Below are positions 26,775-35,212 of a stretch of DNA of 64,000 nt, piece after piece (within the stretch, counting starts at the first letter, position 1; each line of letters opens with the position of its first letter). This DNA is from Kiritimatiellia bacterium (lineage in GTDB: Bacteria > Verrucomicrobiota > Kiritimatiellia > RFP12 > UBA1067). The position numbers and the translations under genes are program-made. Where the stretch lies: assembly GCA_017403825.1 (NCBI GenBank), contig JAFRDO010000077.1, positions 1-64,000 on the forward strand. Direction: 5' to 3'. The notes beneath the pieces are model-generated. The model saw nothing but the letters and a program-made list of their open reading frames with translations, did not search any database and had not been told where the DNA came from.

Positions 26775-27635
26775 TCAACTGCATATGCGCAGTTCAAGAC
26801 CGTCGTATGCCGGTTCGACGCGTGCAGGCAGTTTTGCAAGCCATTCGACGTGAGAAAAGTCGTGGCACATATGGATCAGATATGCCATTTTCGGGCTTAC
26901 GCTGTCGATGTAGGCCAGCGACTCGCTAAGGCTCAGGTGCGTCGGGTGCGGACGCTCCCTGAGACAGTTCAGCACCAGCACGTCGACTCCGTGAATTCGC
27001 TTTAGCGTCTCCTTTGGCAGCACATGACAGTCGCATATGTAAGCCAGCGTCCGCGCCGCAGAGCCCGATTCTCCTCCTCCCTCGCGCAGAAGATAGCCGC
27101 AGCACGGGAATCCATGTTCGACTTGCAGGCGCTCCACGGCGATGGAGCCAAGCGCGAACGAGTCGGACGAATCGAACTCTATCATCGGACGGAAAAGCCC
27201 GTTCTTTTCGCCTTCTGCGGATATGTACGGGAAAATGCGGTGCAGTTGCGCGATGGTGTCAGGCATGGCGTAGCATGTCATCGGCTTGCCTTCAATGCGG
27301 TATGGGAGCCCGCGATAGAACGGGTCGCCGGGCGCACACGGGACTCTTGTGCCGTTCAGCGTGTTGAAGCGGCGAACGTCATCGAAGCCGGCGACATGGT
27401 CCATGTGCGCGTGAGTGACGACGACCGCATCCACCTTGTCAATGCCGTATTCTATGCATGCGAGGCGCATTTCGGGCGGAGTGTCGATGAGAAACGCCGT
27501 TCCGTCGTCGGCAGTCACGTAGGCGCCGCATCGCCGCCTCTTGTCGCGAGGGTCTGCCGATGTGCACACCGCGCACTTGCAGCCGATCTGCGGCACGCCT
27601 ACGGAAGTTCCGGTTCCCAGGAATCTGAACTTCAT
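26775..27635 (-). CDS. MBL-fold metallohydrolase, PhnP-like
   Basis: 286 aa. KFRFLGTGTSVGVPQIGCKCAVC at the start, quoted here as FLGTGTSVGVP and GCKCAVC, is the PhnP-type opening with paired cysteines; metal ligands THAHMDH (near 80), ICDCH (near 205) and the final LIHMCHDF. PhnP relatives are cyclic phosphodiesterases. The start at 27635 follows GGGGAG; the gene begins 7 bases after the mannose-1-P guanylyltransferase stop. Substrate unknown. Confidence 0.88.
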   Translation of the reverse strand: MKFRFLGTGTSVGVPQIGCKCAVCTSADPRDKRRRCGAYVTADDGTAFLIDTPPEMRLACIEYGIDKVDAVVVTHAHMDHVAGFDDVRRFNTLNGTRVPCAPGDPFYRGLPYRIEGKPMTCYAMPDTIAQLHRIFPYISAEGEKNGLFRPMIEFDSSDSFALGSIAVERLQVEHGFPCCGYLLREGGGESGSAARTLAYICDCHVLPKETLKRIHGVDVLVLNCLRERPHPTHLSLSESLAYIDSVSPKMAYLIHMCHDFSHVEWLAKLPARVEPAYDGLELRICS

Positions 27636-27642
27636 GCTCCCC

Positions 27643-28617
27643 TTACGCAAAAAGCCGCTTCATTTCGGTCAGGCGCGACTTGTCGGCTACGAGAACCGAA
27701 TCGGGCGTTGTGACGACGACAAGGTTCTTCACTCCCAGGAGCGAGATGCGCGCCGACCTGGCGACGCAGATGTTGTCGTCCGCCTCGACGACCGTACATG
27801 GCCCCTCGCGGACATTGCCGCGCGAATCGTGCGGGAAGTACTTGTCGAAGGCGCTGTAGCTGCCGACGTCATCCCAGCCGAAGTCGCCCTTCACGACCGC
27901 GACGCGAGGCAGCTTCTCCATGACCGCATAGTCGAAGGAAATGCGCGGCAACGACTCATAGGCCGCCGCAAGCCGCCGTGCCGTCGGCTTGCGCAGGTTG
28001 GTCAGGGGCAGCAGCAACGGCGCATGCGAGGCGAACGCCGTGCGGAACACCTCGCTGCGGGCGATGAACATGCCGGCGTTCCACAGGAAGCCCTGCCGCA
28101 GATAACGCGCCGCCTTCCGTGCGTCCGGCTTCTCGACAAACGTGCCGAGAACCGGGTTAACGTAGCCGAATCCCGTGGCGGGATATGTCGGGCGCACCCC
28201 GATCGTCACGATCGTGTCGCGCCGCGCGGCCGTGGCTACGGCACGGGACACAGCCCGGCGGAAATCCTTCGGACGCCCCACCAGCTGGTCCGCAGGAAAG
28301 AAGCCTAGGGTTCCGCTGCCGGCGACGGCGACGCCAAGGGCAACTGCGGCGCCTGTGTCACGGCGCATAGGCTCGCCGATGACGTTGGAGCGCGGCAGCT
28401 CCGGCAGCTCACGCCGCGTCGCGCCGACAAGCGCGGCCGACGTGACCACGAATACGTTCTCGGGTTCGACGAGTCCGGCAAGACGGGTGAACGCCTGCCG
28501 CATCAGGCTTTCGCCGCCGAACACGTTGAGAAACTGCTTGGGACGCTCTGGCGTGGAAAGCGGCCAGAAACGCTCGCCGGAACCTCCGGCGAGAATGATT
28601 GCCTTGAAGTCATGCAT
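27643..28617 (-). CDS. manC: Mannose-1-phosphate guanylyltransferase
   Basis: 324 aa; makes GDP-mannose from GTP and mannose-1-P. N-terminal ILAGGSGERFWPLSTPERPKQFL is the family signature (quoted as AGGSGERFWPLS and PKQFL), followed by FFPADQLV, VGVRPTYPATGFGYV and FVEKPD. It lacks the C-terminal cupin domain of longer bifunctional ManC proteins, so it is the single-domain form. The start at 28617 overlaps the VWA gene by 8 bases. The product could feed the glycosyltransferases of the envelope. Confidence 0.94.
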   Translation of the reverse strand: MHDFKAIILAGGSGERFWPLSTPERPKQFLNVFGGESLMRQAFTRLAGLVEPENVFVVTSAALVGATRRELPELPRSNVIGEPMRRDTGAAVALGVAVAGSGTLGFFPADQLVGRPKDFRRAVSRAVATAARRDTIVTIGVRPTYPATGFGYVNPVLGTFVEKPDARKAARYLRQGFLWNAGMFIARSEVFRTAFASHAPLLLPLTNLRKPTARRLAAAYESLPRISFDYAVMEKLPRVAVVKGDFGWDDVGSYSAFDKYFPHDSRGNVREGPCTVVEADDNICVARSARISLLGVKNLVVVTTPDSVLVADKSRLTEMKRLFA

Positions 28618-29623
28618 GACGATCCCTCTTCCCGAATCTCCCTTTCGACAGCATCGCGCCTGCAAGCAGCAAGCATATGCCCGGCACGAGAAAAGTCTGG
28701 TAACGCTCGGCGGCACGCTCCGCCTCCTCGTTTTGTTCCTTTGCCGCGACCTGGCGCAGGAAGCGCCGGTAGATCGCACCAAGCGTAGTCTCGGCCGTTC
28801 CTGCCGTAGCAAGCGGGACGTAGCGTCCATGGCTGGCGTCGGCTATGGCCTTCAGCGCAGACTCCTCAAGCTTGACCTTCACGACCTCGCCGTTGAACTT
28901 CTGCACGCCGCGGCCGTCCTCAGACGGCAGCGTCGCGCCGTGGCGCGGGTCGCCTATGCCCACCGTGAAGATCGGCACTCCTCGCTTCTTCGCAAGCTCG
29001 GCATTCGCGATGGCCTCGCCGCGCAGGTCACCGCCGTCCGAAATCATGATGATCGCGTTATGGTCGTCCGCCGCCGGATCCAGCGCCTCAAGCGATGCCC
29101 GGATCGCGCTCCCGAGGTCCGTCTCGCCGCGTGGCGCAGATTCCGGCGTAAGCTGCTCGAGAGCGCTGCGCAGGTAACCGTGGTCCGTCGTGAGCGGACA
29201 TATCACGACGCCCGTGCGCCGGAACGCCACAAGTGCGCAACGGTCTCCCTCAAGCGAGTCTATGAGATCTGCGACATCGGCCTTGGCCCGCTCCAGACGG
29301 TTCGGGCGAACGTCCTCGGCAAGCATCGAGCGCGACACGTCAATGGCCACCACCACGTTGCGACTGCGCTCTACGGTCCGTTCGGTCGTCTTGCCCCACT
29401 GCGGACGCGACGCGGCGAACAGGCATAGGAACAGTCCGGCAAGTATAAGCCAGGCCTGAAGGCCCCAAAGGTTGACGCTGGCCGGCATCAGCCGATGGCG
29501 CAGCGAGGGCGCCACCAGCCTGTCGAGCGACTTCTCGCGGCGCGCCCGCAGGAACGCCCAGAAGAGCCCAGCCAGCGGAACCGCCGCGACAAGCACCAGA
29601 AACATCGGATTCGCAAATTTCAT
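28610..29623 (-). CDS. BatA/BatB-like VWA-domain membrane protein
   Basis: 337 aa. Hydrophobic segments at about 5-25, 55-71 and near 310-328; a von Willebrand A domain between them (about 88-260) with MIDAS motif DVSRS (95-99), a TDLGS-type Thr site in GETDLGSAI and SDGGD. The plan matches aerotolerance-operon BatA/BatB proteins, but no MoxR ATPase or DUF58 partner is adjacent, so it is an orphan here. An AAAGG ribosome site precedes the ATG. Confidence 0.88.
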   Translation of the reverse strand: MKFANPMFLVLVAAVPLAGLFWAFLRARREKSLDRLVAPSLRHRLMPASVNLWGLQAWLILAGLFLCLFAASRPQWGKTTERTVERSRNVVVAIDVSRSMLAEDVRPNRLERAKADVADLIDSLEGDRCALVAFRRTGVVICPLTTDHGYLRSALEQLTPESAPRGETDLGSAIRASLEALDPAADDHNAIIMISDGGDLRGEAIANAELAKKRGVPIFTVGIGDPRHGATLPSEDGRGVQKFNGEVVKVKLEESALKAIADASHGRYVPLATAGTAETTLGAIYRRFLRQVAAKEQNEEAERAAERYQTFLVPGICLLLAGAMLSKGRFGKRDRHA

Positions 29624-29640
29624 AATCGCCTTTGTGGCGT

Positions 29641-29649
29641 ATTATACCA
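29641..29649 (-). promoter_or_regulatory. Extended -10 promoter of the VWA-manC-MBL unit
   Basis: TGGTATAAT on the minus strand, 17 bases before the VWA start codon, leaving a leader of about 11 bases that carries AAAGG. Confidence 0.72.
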
Positions 29650-29697
29650 TATCTGCGATTCGTCGGCTGTTCCCGGCGCCCGCCGCAACAAGCTCGG

Positions 29698-30342
29698 TCA
29701 ACGGCAGTTCTCAACAAGCCGACGGGCGACGTCGGCTATCCGCCCGTATTCGCCAGCGGCAATCCACTCCTTGTTCACAAGCGAGCCGCTCGCACCGACG
29801 CCTACACAGCCGGCCTTGATGTAGTCTGCCGCATTCTCCGGCGACACGCCTCCGACTGCAATCAGCTTAAGATGCTTCAGCGGGGCGAGGACGTCCTTAA
29901 CGTATGCCGGACCCAACGCGCGGACCGGGAACACTTTGACGTAGTCGGCGCCAGCTTCGTTCGCCACCTCCATTTCCGTCGGCGTGAACGTGCCAGGCAT
30001 TGTGACAAGCCCGGCGGCACCGGCTGCACTGATAATCTGCGGATTGCAGTTCGGCGTGACGATGAATTCCGCCCCGGCGTCAATCGCACGGTCCAGCTGG
30101 GCTGCCGTGACGACGGTGCCGGCGCCGACATGCATGTCAGGGAACGCCTCGCGAACCGCCCGAATGGCCGCGACCGTCGCCTCCGGGTCGCCTGTCTGGT
30201 CGAACGTGACCTCCACCAGGCGTATGCCGCCCTCGTGATACGCCTTCGCCAGCCTGACGCAGACCTCTGGCGCCATTCCGCGAATGATTGCAACGACCTT
30301 CGTCGTCGCAAGGCTAGCCTTGACTTCTTCTTTCCTATTCAT
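29698..30342 (-). CDS. KDPG/KHG aldolase family protein (last gene of aromatic operon)
   Basis: 214 aa. Class I aldolase cleaving 2-keto-3-deoxy-6-phosphogluconate or 4-hydroxy-2-oxoglutarate. Schiff-base Lys136 in GADYVKVFP, Glu44 in LVEVTFDQT and Arg21 in AIIRG are all present, with the phosphate loop VGGVSPEN. It starts 13 bases after the aroE-aroK stop, so it appears co-transcribed with the aromatic genes although it has no known role there. A second paralogue lies at 41843-42487; the two are only distantly similar. Confidence 0.9.
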   Translation of the reverse strand: MNRKEEVKASLATTKVVAIIRGMAPEVCVRLAKAYHEGGIRLVEVTFDQTGDPEATVAAIRAVREAFPDMHVGAGTVVTAAQLDRAIDAGAEFIVTPNCNPQIISAAGAAGLVTMPGTFTPTEMEVANEAGADYVKVFPVRALGPAYVKDVLAPLKHLKLIAVGGVSPENAADYIKAGCVGVGASGSLVNKEWIAAGEYGRIADVARRLVENCR

Positions 30343-30355
30343 GTTGTTCCTCCGT

Positions 30356-31516
30356 TTAAGCCTTTGTTATGGACGTCATGTCCACAATCTTTACCGAAAA
30401 CGAATCATAATGTTCCCTGCGCGAGGCAAGCAGCGCTGCAAGTCTCTTCGCCTTGTCCCCGGCGAGGAGAGGACGGTCCGAGGAGGCTGCGGCACGCCGC
30501 AACAGTTCCTCTTCTGGGCACTCCAGCAGAACCACGCGCCCGGTTGTCTCGGCAAGACTGCGGGATTCGCCGTCCAGCAGTGCGCCGCCACCCAGCGCAA
30601 CGACTTGCCCTCGCGAAGCTGCTACACGCGCCAGCGTCGCTTTCTCGATGCGCCTGAACGCCGCCTCGCCGTCCGTAGCGAAGATGTCGGCGATGGGCCG
30701 CCCCTCCTCGCGTACGATCTCTGCGTCGATATCGACGAGCGGCATGCCCGTGGCAGACGCAATCCTCCTTGCCCACGTCGTCTTGCCTGACGCCGGAGGA
30801 CCATAAATGTACAGGTTGCCTTCTGGCGTGGACGCATCAGGCGACGTCAGCCGGAACGCGCGGTACGCTTGGGCAACAAGCATTACCATGCCGTCTTCCG
30901 CTGCCTTGCCGTATGCCCTTGCCTCCCGCACGAGACGCGTTGGCGACGGGTTGTATACGAGATCAAGCACTATTTCGCACGCAGGGAACCTGGAGATGTC
31001 GATCCGCCGCCCATCTACGTCAGGGAACATTCCTACCGGCGTCGCGTTCACGATGATTCCTGCGTCCTGCGGCGGCAATTCTCCGCGCCGAACAAGCGCG
31101 ACTTCCTCGCAACGGTCCTCCAGCACCGCCTTCGCCGTAAGTGCAGCACCGCCAGCGCCAAGAACCGCCGCACGTCGCGGCACAGACTTTCCCGATGCCG
31201 CGCAGACGGAGTCGAGCAGTTGCGAGAATCCGAAGTAATCGGTGTTGTCGCCGCGAAGCCGTCCGTCGGGAAGGCGCGTGACGAGATTGACGTTGCCGAG
31301 CCGCTCGGCAAGCGGCGTCAGTTCGTCGCATATCTGCGCGACCGTCTGCTTGTAGGGAATCGTGACGTTTAGGAAGTCCAGCCCCGATCCGCGCACAAAG
31401 TCCGCCACGTCTTCCGGCTCGCGTTCGTAAAGACGATAGTCGTAGTCGCCGAAGAAACGGTGTATCTGCGGCGAGAGGGAATGGCCGAGACGACGGCCCA
31501 GCAGCCCGGCCTTCAT
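30356..31516 (-). CDS. aroEK: Fused shikimate dehydrogenase - shikimate kinase
   Basis: 386 aa, two enzymes in one chain. AroE half at about 1-228: LGHSLSPQIH, NVTIPYKQ (catalytic Lys56), GDNTDYFG (90-96), NADP-binding VLGAGGAA, and a closing LVAQAYRAF. AroK half at about 233-386: Walker A GPPASGKTT (239-247), VDIDAEIV, the R-containing FRRIEKATL, and ALGGGALL. AroE reduces dehydroshikimate and AroK phosphorylates the product, so consecutive pathway steps are joined. It overlaps aroC by 4 bases. No internal start with a ribosome site was noticed at the junction. Confidence 0.95.
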   Translation of the reverse strand: MKAGLLGRRLGHSLSPQIHRFFGDYDYRLYEREPEDVADFVRGSGLDFLNVTIPYKQTVAQICDELTPLAERLGNVNLVTRLPDGRLRGDNTDYFGFSQLLDSVCAASGKSVPRRAAVLGAGGAALTAKAVLEDRCEEVALVRRGELPPQDAGIIVNATPVGMFPDVDGRRIDISRFPACEIVLDLVYNPSPTRLVREARAYGKAAEDGMVMLVAQAYRAFRLTSPDASTPEGNLYIYGPPASGKTTWARRIASATGMPLVDIDAEIVREEGRPIADIFATDGEAAFRRIEKATLARVAASRGQVVALGGGALLDGESRSLAETTGRVVLLECPEEELLRRAAASSDRPLLAGDKAKRLAALLASRREHYDSFSVKIVDMTSITKA

Positions 31517-32454
31517 CGCCCCGCCTCCTGCAGCATGCCGTCTAGCACTAGCGCTACGGCCGCCTCGGCAGCGACCGCGCCACGAAACGCTACGCAGCGG
31601 TCATGCCGTCCCTTCACCGTCAGTTTTGCTGGAGTCATTGTCGCGAGATCGACGGAATCCTGCTCGATGGAAATCGAAGGCGTCGGCTTGAACGCAATCC
31701 TTATCACGATAGGCGCGCCGACGGAGACGCCGCCCAGGATGCCGCCGCAATGATTCGTGCGAAGAACTACGCGGCCGTTCTCGACAGCAAATGCGTCGTT
31801 GGCCTCAGAGCCGCGCATCTCCGCGAGTGCAAAGCCGTCGCCAAACTCGACGCCCTTCACCGCTGGAATCCCGAAAAGCGCGGCGGCAAGGCGAGACTCT
31901 ATGCCGTCCGTGCCGACATCGCCTATGCCTGCCGGGAAGCCAGAGACGACAAGGTGCACCGTGCCACCGACAGAGTCGCCCACATCTACGCCGTCCAGCG
32001 ACGGCCGCCGCACCTCGGACGAAATCGCAATGCCGCGCCGTTTCAGCAGTTGCAGCGCAATGCCGCCTGCTATGCAGAGCGGCGCGGTCATGCGTCCCGA
32101 CCACTTGCCGCCGCCCGTCGGGATCTTTCCGCACTTGAGCCACGACGCATAGTCGGCATGTCCCGGACGCGGCACGGTCGAGACGTTGGCGTAGTCCTGC
32201 GGACGCACGTTTGTGTTTCGGATCACGGCACGGATCGTCGTGCCGTCCGCAACGCCGTCAACGACGCCGGCGACGAACTCTGGCCTGTCCGGCTCGCGGC
32301 GCGGCGTAGAAAGTCCGCCCTGCCCGTTGCCCGGCGCGCGCCTGTCGAGAAAAGCCTGAAGCTCCTCCATGTCGATGCGCGTTCCAGTCGGCACGCCTTC
32401 CATCTCCACGCCGATTTCAGGCGCGTGGGATTCGCCGAATATCCTGATCTTCAC
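31513..32454 (-). CDS. aroC: Chorismate synthase
   Basis: 313 aa, shorter than the usual 350-390. Converts EPSP to chorismate using reduced FMN. FGESHAPEIGVEMEGVP near the start, NTNVRPQDY, RPGHADY (first catalytic His region), and GRHDRCVAFRGAVAAEA near the C-terminus are all recognisable. The usual GESHG reads GESHA. It lies within a run of 4-base overlaps: aroEK after it, aroA before it. Confidence 0.95.
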   Translation of the reverse strand: MKIRIFGESHAPEIGVEMEGVPTGTRIDMEELQAFLDRRAPGNGQGGLSTPRREPDRPEFVAGVVDGVADGTTIRAVIRNTNVRPQDYANVSTVPRPGHADYASWLKCGKIPTGGGKWSGRMTAPLCIAGGIALQLLKRRGIAISSEVRRPSLDGVDVGDSVGGTVHLVVSGFPAGIGDVGTDGIESRLAAALFGIPAVKGVEFGDGFALAEMRGSEANDAFAVENGRVVLRTNHCGGILGGVSVGAPIVIRIAFKPTPSISIEQDSVDLATMTPAKLTVKGRHDRCVAFRGAVAAEAAVALVLDGMLQEAGR

Positions 32455-33470
32455 GGGTTGCTCCTTTCGAGCGCGGCGAAGTCATCCCAGAAGCGCGGAT
32501 ACGACTTGGCAACGCAGCCTGGATCGTCGACGGCTATCGGCCTGTCGGAATAGCATGCCATGACCGCCGCCGACATGGCGATCCGATGGTCGCCGAACGT
32601 CCTTATCGTCTCGCCGCGCCGCACTGACTCAATCAGCGCAGCGGTTGACGCGATGCGGTCCGACTCCTTCAGACGCAGTCGCTCGGTGCCTGTAAAAGTG
32701 ACGGCTCGCCCGGTCGCAGCAGCATATGCGGCAAGGACGGGGTAGAGGTCCGGCGTCTGTGAAATGTCTAGCGTTACGCCAGCCTCCGATGCCGCGTCAA
32801 TTACCGCCAGCAGGCCGACGACTGCGCGGTCGCCCTGTAGAGAATCGTTGCGAAGTCCCTTCGCCTCCACGCCCATAGCGAGGAAAAACGCCGCCTGCGA
32901 CCAGTCTCCCTCGACCTCTCGTCCACCGCAGAAATGGTAAGCCTGACGCCCCGGCACGCGCCATGCGCCTTCGCCTGTCCGTTCGAACGAAATGCCCGAT
33001 GCCCTAAGCGTGTCCTCGGTCAGGCGCACGTATGCCTCGCTCTGCAACGTGCCTTCGACGACGATTTCCGAATCCCAGTCGGCGAGCGGCAGCGCCATGA
33101 GGAGCCCGCTCACGAACTGCGATGAGACGTTGCCGGGCACGACGTAGCGGGACTTCTTCTCGAACGGCATGCGCGGACGCTCGCCAAGGCGCCCTTCACA
33201 GGCGAAGTCGCCCTTCCAGCCCATAACGCCAGCAATCGGTTCGAGGAGCCGCAGCGTGGTGCCGCTCTCTCCGCACGGCCAGACGCTTTCGCCGGACATC
33301 ATCGCCTTCAGGCATGCGCGAGTCGCGAGCGTGTCCTTAGATTCGCCGCGAATGACGGGCGGTTCGGCGCCGGAAAGCGCCGCCGCTATCAGCTCGCGGT
33401 GGGCGATCGACTTCGACGATGGCACCGTTACAGCGCCACGCCGCCGCCCCGGTTCTATCACTTTAACCAT
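32451..33470 (-). CDS. aroA: EPSP synthase (3-phosphoshikimate 1-carboxyvinyltransferase), compact
   Basis: 339 aa against about 430 in most bacteria. Joins shikimate-3-P and PEP. Substrate-binding PSSKSIAHR at the N-terminus (usual PGSKS), GESGTTLRL, SSQFVSGLLMALPLA, the catalytic Asp in ISQTPDLYPVLA, RLKESDRI, FGDHRIAM and the final VAKSYP Lys are present, so it should be active despite the missing ~90 residues spread through the domains. Overlaps aroC by 4 and aroB by 13 bases. Confidence 0.94.
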   Translation of the reverse strand: MVKVIEPGRRRGAVTVPSSKSIAHRELIAAALSGAEPPVIRGESKDTLATRACLKAMMSGESVWPCGESGTTLRLLEPIAGVMGWKGDFACEGRLGERPRMPFEKKSRYVVPGNVSSQFVSGLLMALPLADWDSEIVVEGTLQSEAYVRLTEDTLRASGISFERTGEGAWRVPGRQAYHFCGGREVEGDWSQAAFFLAMGVEAKGLRNDSLQGDRAVVGLLAVIDAASEAGVTLDISQTPDLYPVLAAYAAATGRAVTFTGTERLRLKESDRIASTAALIESVRRGETIRTFGDHRIAMSAAVMACYSDRPIAVDDPGCVAKSYPRFWDDFAALERSNP

Positions 33471-34435
33471 GCGTCCAATTCCGACATCGGGATATCTTTA
33501 AGTTCGCATTCGCCGATGCGCTTCGGCACGACGAGCGTAATCGTCTCGCCAGAGCGCTTCTTGTCGTTTGCCAGATAACCGCGCAGATCGTCCTGCGTCA
33601 GGTTGAGCGGTTCCGAGAAAACATCGTCGACCTGAGGGAATCCGTATTCGTCGAGAATTGCTCCGATCTCCGGCACATTGCGCCCGACGATGCGCATTCC
33701 GACGGCCACAGCCTCGCCGTGTGAAAGGCGAAAGCTACTCGCGCTTTCGATGGCGTGGCCGAACGTATGGCCGAGGTTTAGCAACTTTCGCCGTCCCCCT
33801 TCGCGGAAGTCTGCCGCCACGACCTTTTCCTTCCAGCGGGCGCATCGCTCCACTAGCGGCGCGAGCGCGTCGAGCGACGGACGCGGAGACAGCGCCGCGA
33901 AGAGCTCCGGATCGAAGAGAATTGCAGTCTTAATAAGCTCGGCAAAACCGTTCTTCATCTCCCGCTCCGGCAGCGTGGCGAGGAAGCCGACGTTACGGAC
34001 GATCTGGCTCGGCAGGTGGAACGCGCCTACAAGATTCTTGCCCTCCGGAATGTCAACGCCAGTCTTGCCGCCGATGGAAGAATCGACCATCGCAAGAAGC
34101 GTGGTCGGGACTTGCACATAGTCAATGCCGCGCATGTATGTCGCAGCGGCAAAGCCAGTAAGGTCGCCTACAACGCCGCCGCCAAGCGCGACGGCTATGT
34201 CGGTGCGCGTCATGCCAAGCGCGGCGAATCCGCGCACGAGCTCGGCGTACGTCTCGAGCGTCTTGGAGCGTTCGCCTGCTGGGAACACGATGCGCTCCAC
34301 GCGCAGTCCGGACGTCTCAATCCGCCTAACCGCCGCGTCGCCGTAAAGACGGTCCACGTTGGAGTCCGTGACAAGCGCGACTGTCTTAACCTTCGGGAAC
34401 TTCGAGAAGTCCACTTCGATGTCCGGCAGTTCCAT
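33458..34435 (-). CDS. aroB: 3-dehydroquinate synthase
   Basis: 325 aa. Converts DAHP to dehydroquinate with NAD+ and a divalent metal. FPAGERSKTLETY, ALGGGVVGDLTGFAAATYMRG (quoted in part), PTTLLAMVDSSIGGKTG and NLGHTFGHAIE with metal ligands Glu/His/His are all visible. ATG 34435 shares one base with the tyrA stop; a GTG one codon upstream is less likely. Its 3' end overlaps aroA by 13 bases. Confidence 0.96.
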   Translation of the reverse strand: MELPDIEVDFSKFPKVKTVALVTDSNVDRLYGDAAVRRIETSGLRVERIVFPAGERSKTLETYAELVRGFAALGMTRTDIAVALGGGVVGDLTGFAAATYMRGIDYVQVPTTLLAMVDSSIGGKTGVDIPEGKNLVGAFHLPSQIVRNVGFLATLPEREMKNGFAELIKTAILFDPELFAALSPRPSLDALAPLVERCARWKEKVVAADFREGGRRKLLNLGHTFGHAIESASSFRLSHGEAVAVGMRIVGRNVPEIGAILDEYGFPQVDDVFSEPLNLTQDDLRGYLANDKKRSGETITLVVPKRIGECELKDIPMSELDAWLK

Positions 34436-35211
34436 CACTTCGTCCTTTCCTTTGCCGCACGCCCTTCCGCCAGCAAGCGCCTGAGCGCATCTGCGTTGCC
34501 ATCGCGAACAGCGGTGCGGTAGTCGGCTAGACGGTCGATAAGACGTCTTAGCACCGCATCGAGCGACTTGCTGTTGAACAGGAAGAGATCAGTCCAGATG
34601 TCGGGGTCAACGGTGGCGACGCGCGTCATGTCCTGATAGCTGCCGGCGGAAAAGCCGGCGTGCGACGTGGCGAGCGGGTCGCGCACGTAGGCGGACGACA
34701 CAACGTGCGCGAGCTGGCTCGTGTAGGCAATCATCTCGTCATGGCGATCGGGGTCGGTTACGACGAAGCGCGAGAAGCCGACGGGCGCGAAAAGCTCCTT
34801 AAGGCGTTCCACGGCTGCCGGCGGCGTCCAGTCGTACGGAGTAAGCACCATCGATGCGCCATTGAAGAGCGCGGCATCGGAGTTCTCGTAGCCGCTTACC
34901 TCCTTGCCGGCCATCGGGTGTCCGCCTATGAACGTCCAGCGCGCCACGCGCGTGATGTCCGCCAGTTCGCGGCAGACAACGCCCTTCACGCCAGCTGCGT
35001 CGGTGACTAACGCATCAGCGGCGAACTCGCCGGCATGTTCACGAATCCACGGCGCGACGAACCGCGGCGGAAGGCATACGACTACGAGTCCGCACGAGGC
35101 GACCGCCTCCGGCGCGGCGTCCTTAAGGTTTAGGACCTCGTGTCCTGCCTTGCGGAACGCCTTCTCGAAGGAGCCTCCTATAAGGCCCATGCCGCGTATG
35201 CCGACGGTCAT
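34435..35211 (-). CDS. tyrA: Prephenate dehydrogenase
   Basis: 258 aa, monofunctional. Oxidises prephenate to 4-hydroxyphenylpyruvate for tyrosine. Rossmann GMGLIGGSFEKAF at the N-terminus, then TDAAGVKG, GGHPMAGKEVSGYENSDAALF (quoted as GGHPMAGKE and YENSDA) with the catalytic His, and YTSQLAHVVSSAY. No ACT or chorismate-mutase domain is attached. One base separates it from the DAHP synthase stop. Confidence 0.92.
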   Translation of the reverse strand: MTVGIRGMGLIGGSFEKAFRKAGHEVLNLKDAAPEAVASCGLVVVCLPPRFVAPWIREHAGEFAADALVTDAAGVKGVVCRELADITRVARWTFIGGHPMAGKEVSGYENSDAALFNGASMVLTPYDWTPPAAVERLKELFAPVGFSRFVVTDPDRHDEMIAYTSQLAHVVSSAYVRDPLATSHAGFSAGSYQDMTRVATVDPDIWTDLFLFNSKSLDAVLRRLIDRLADYRTAVRDGNADALRRLLAEGRAAKERTK

Positions 35212-35212
35212 C

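Noticed and set aside
26777-26794. Inverted repeat AACTGC/GCAGTT at the end of the MBL gene
   Set aside because: 6-bp stem with no T-run; not convincing as a terminator.
34436-34438. GTG as start of aroB
   Set aside because: The next codon is ATG with a TGATG overlap with tyrA and better spacing to the AGGA-type ribosome site.
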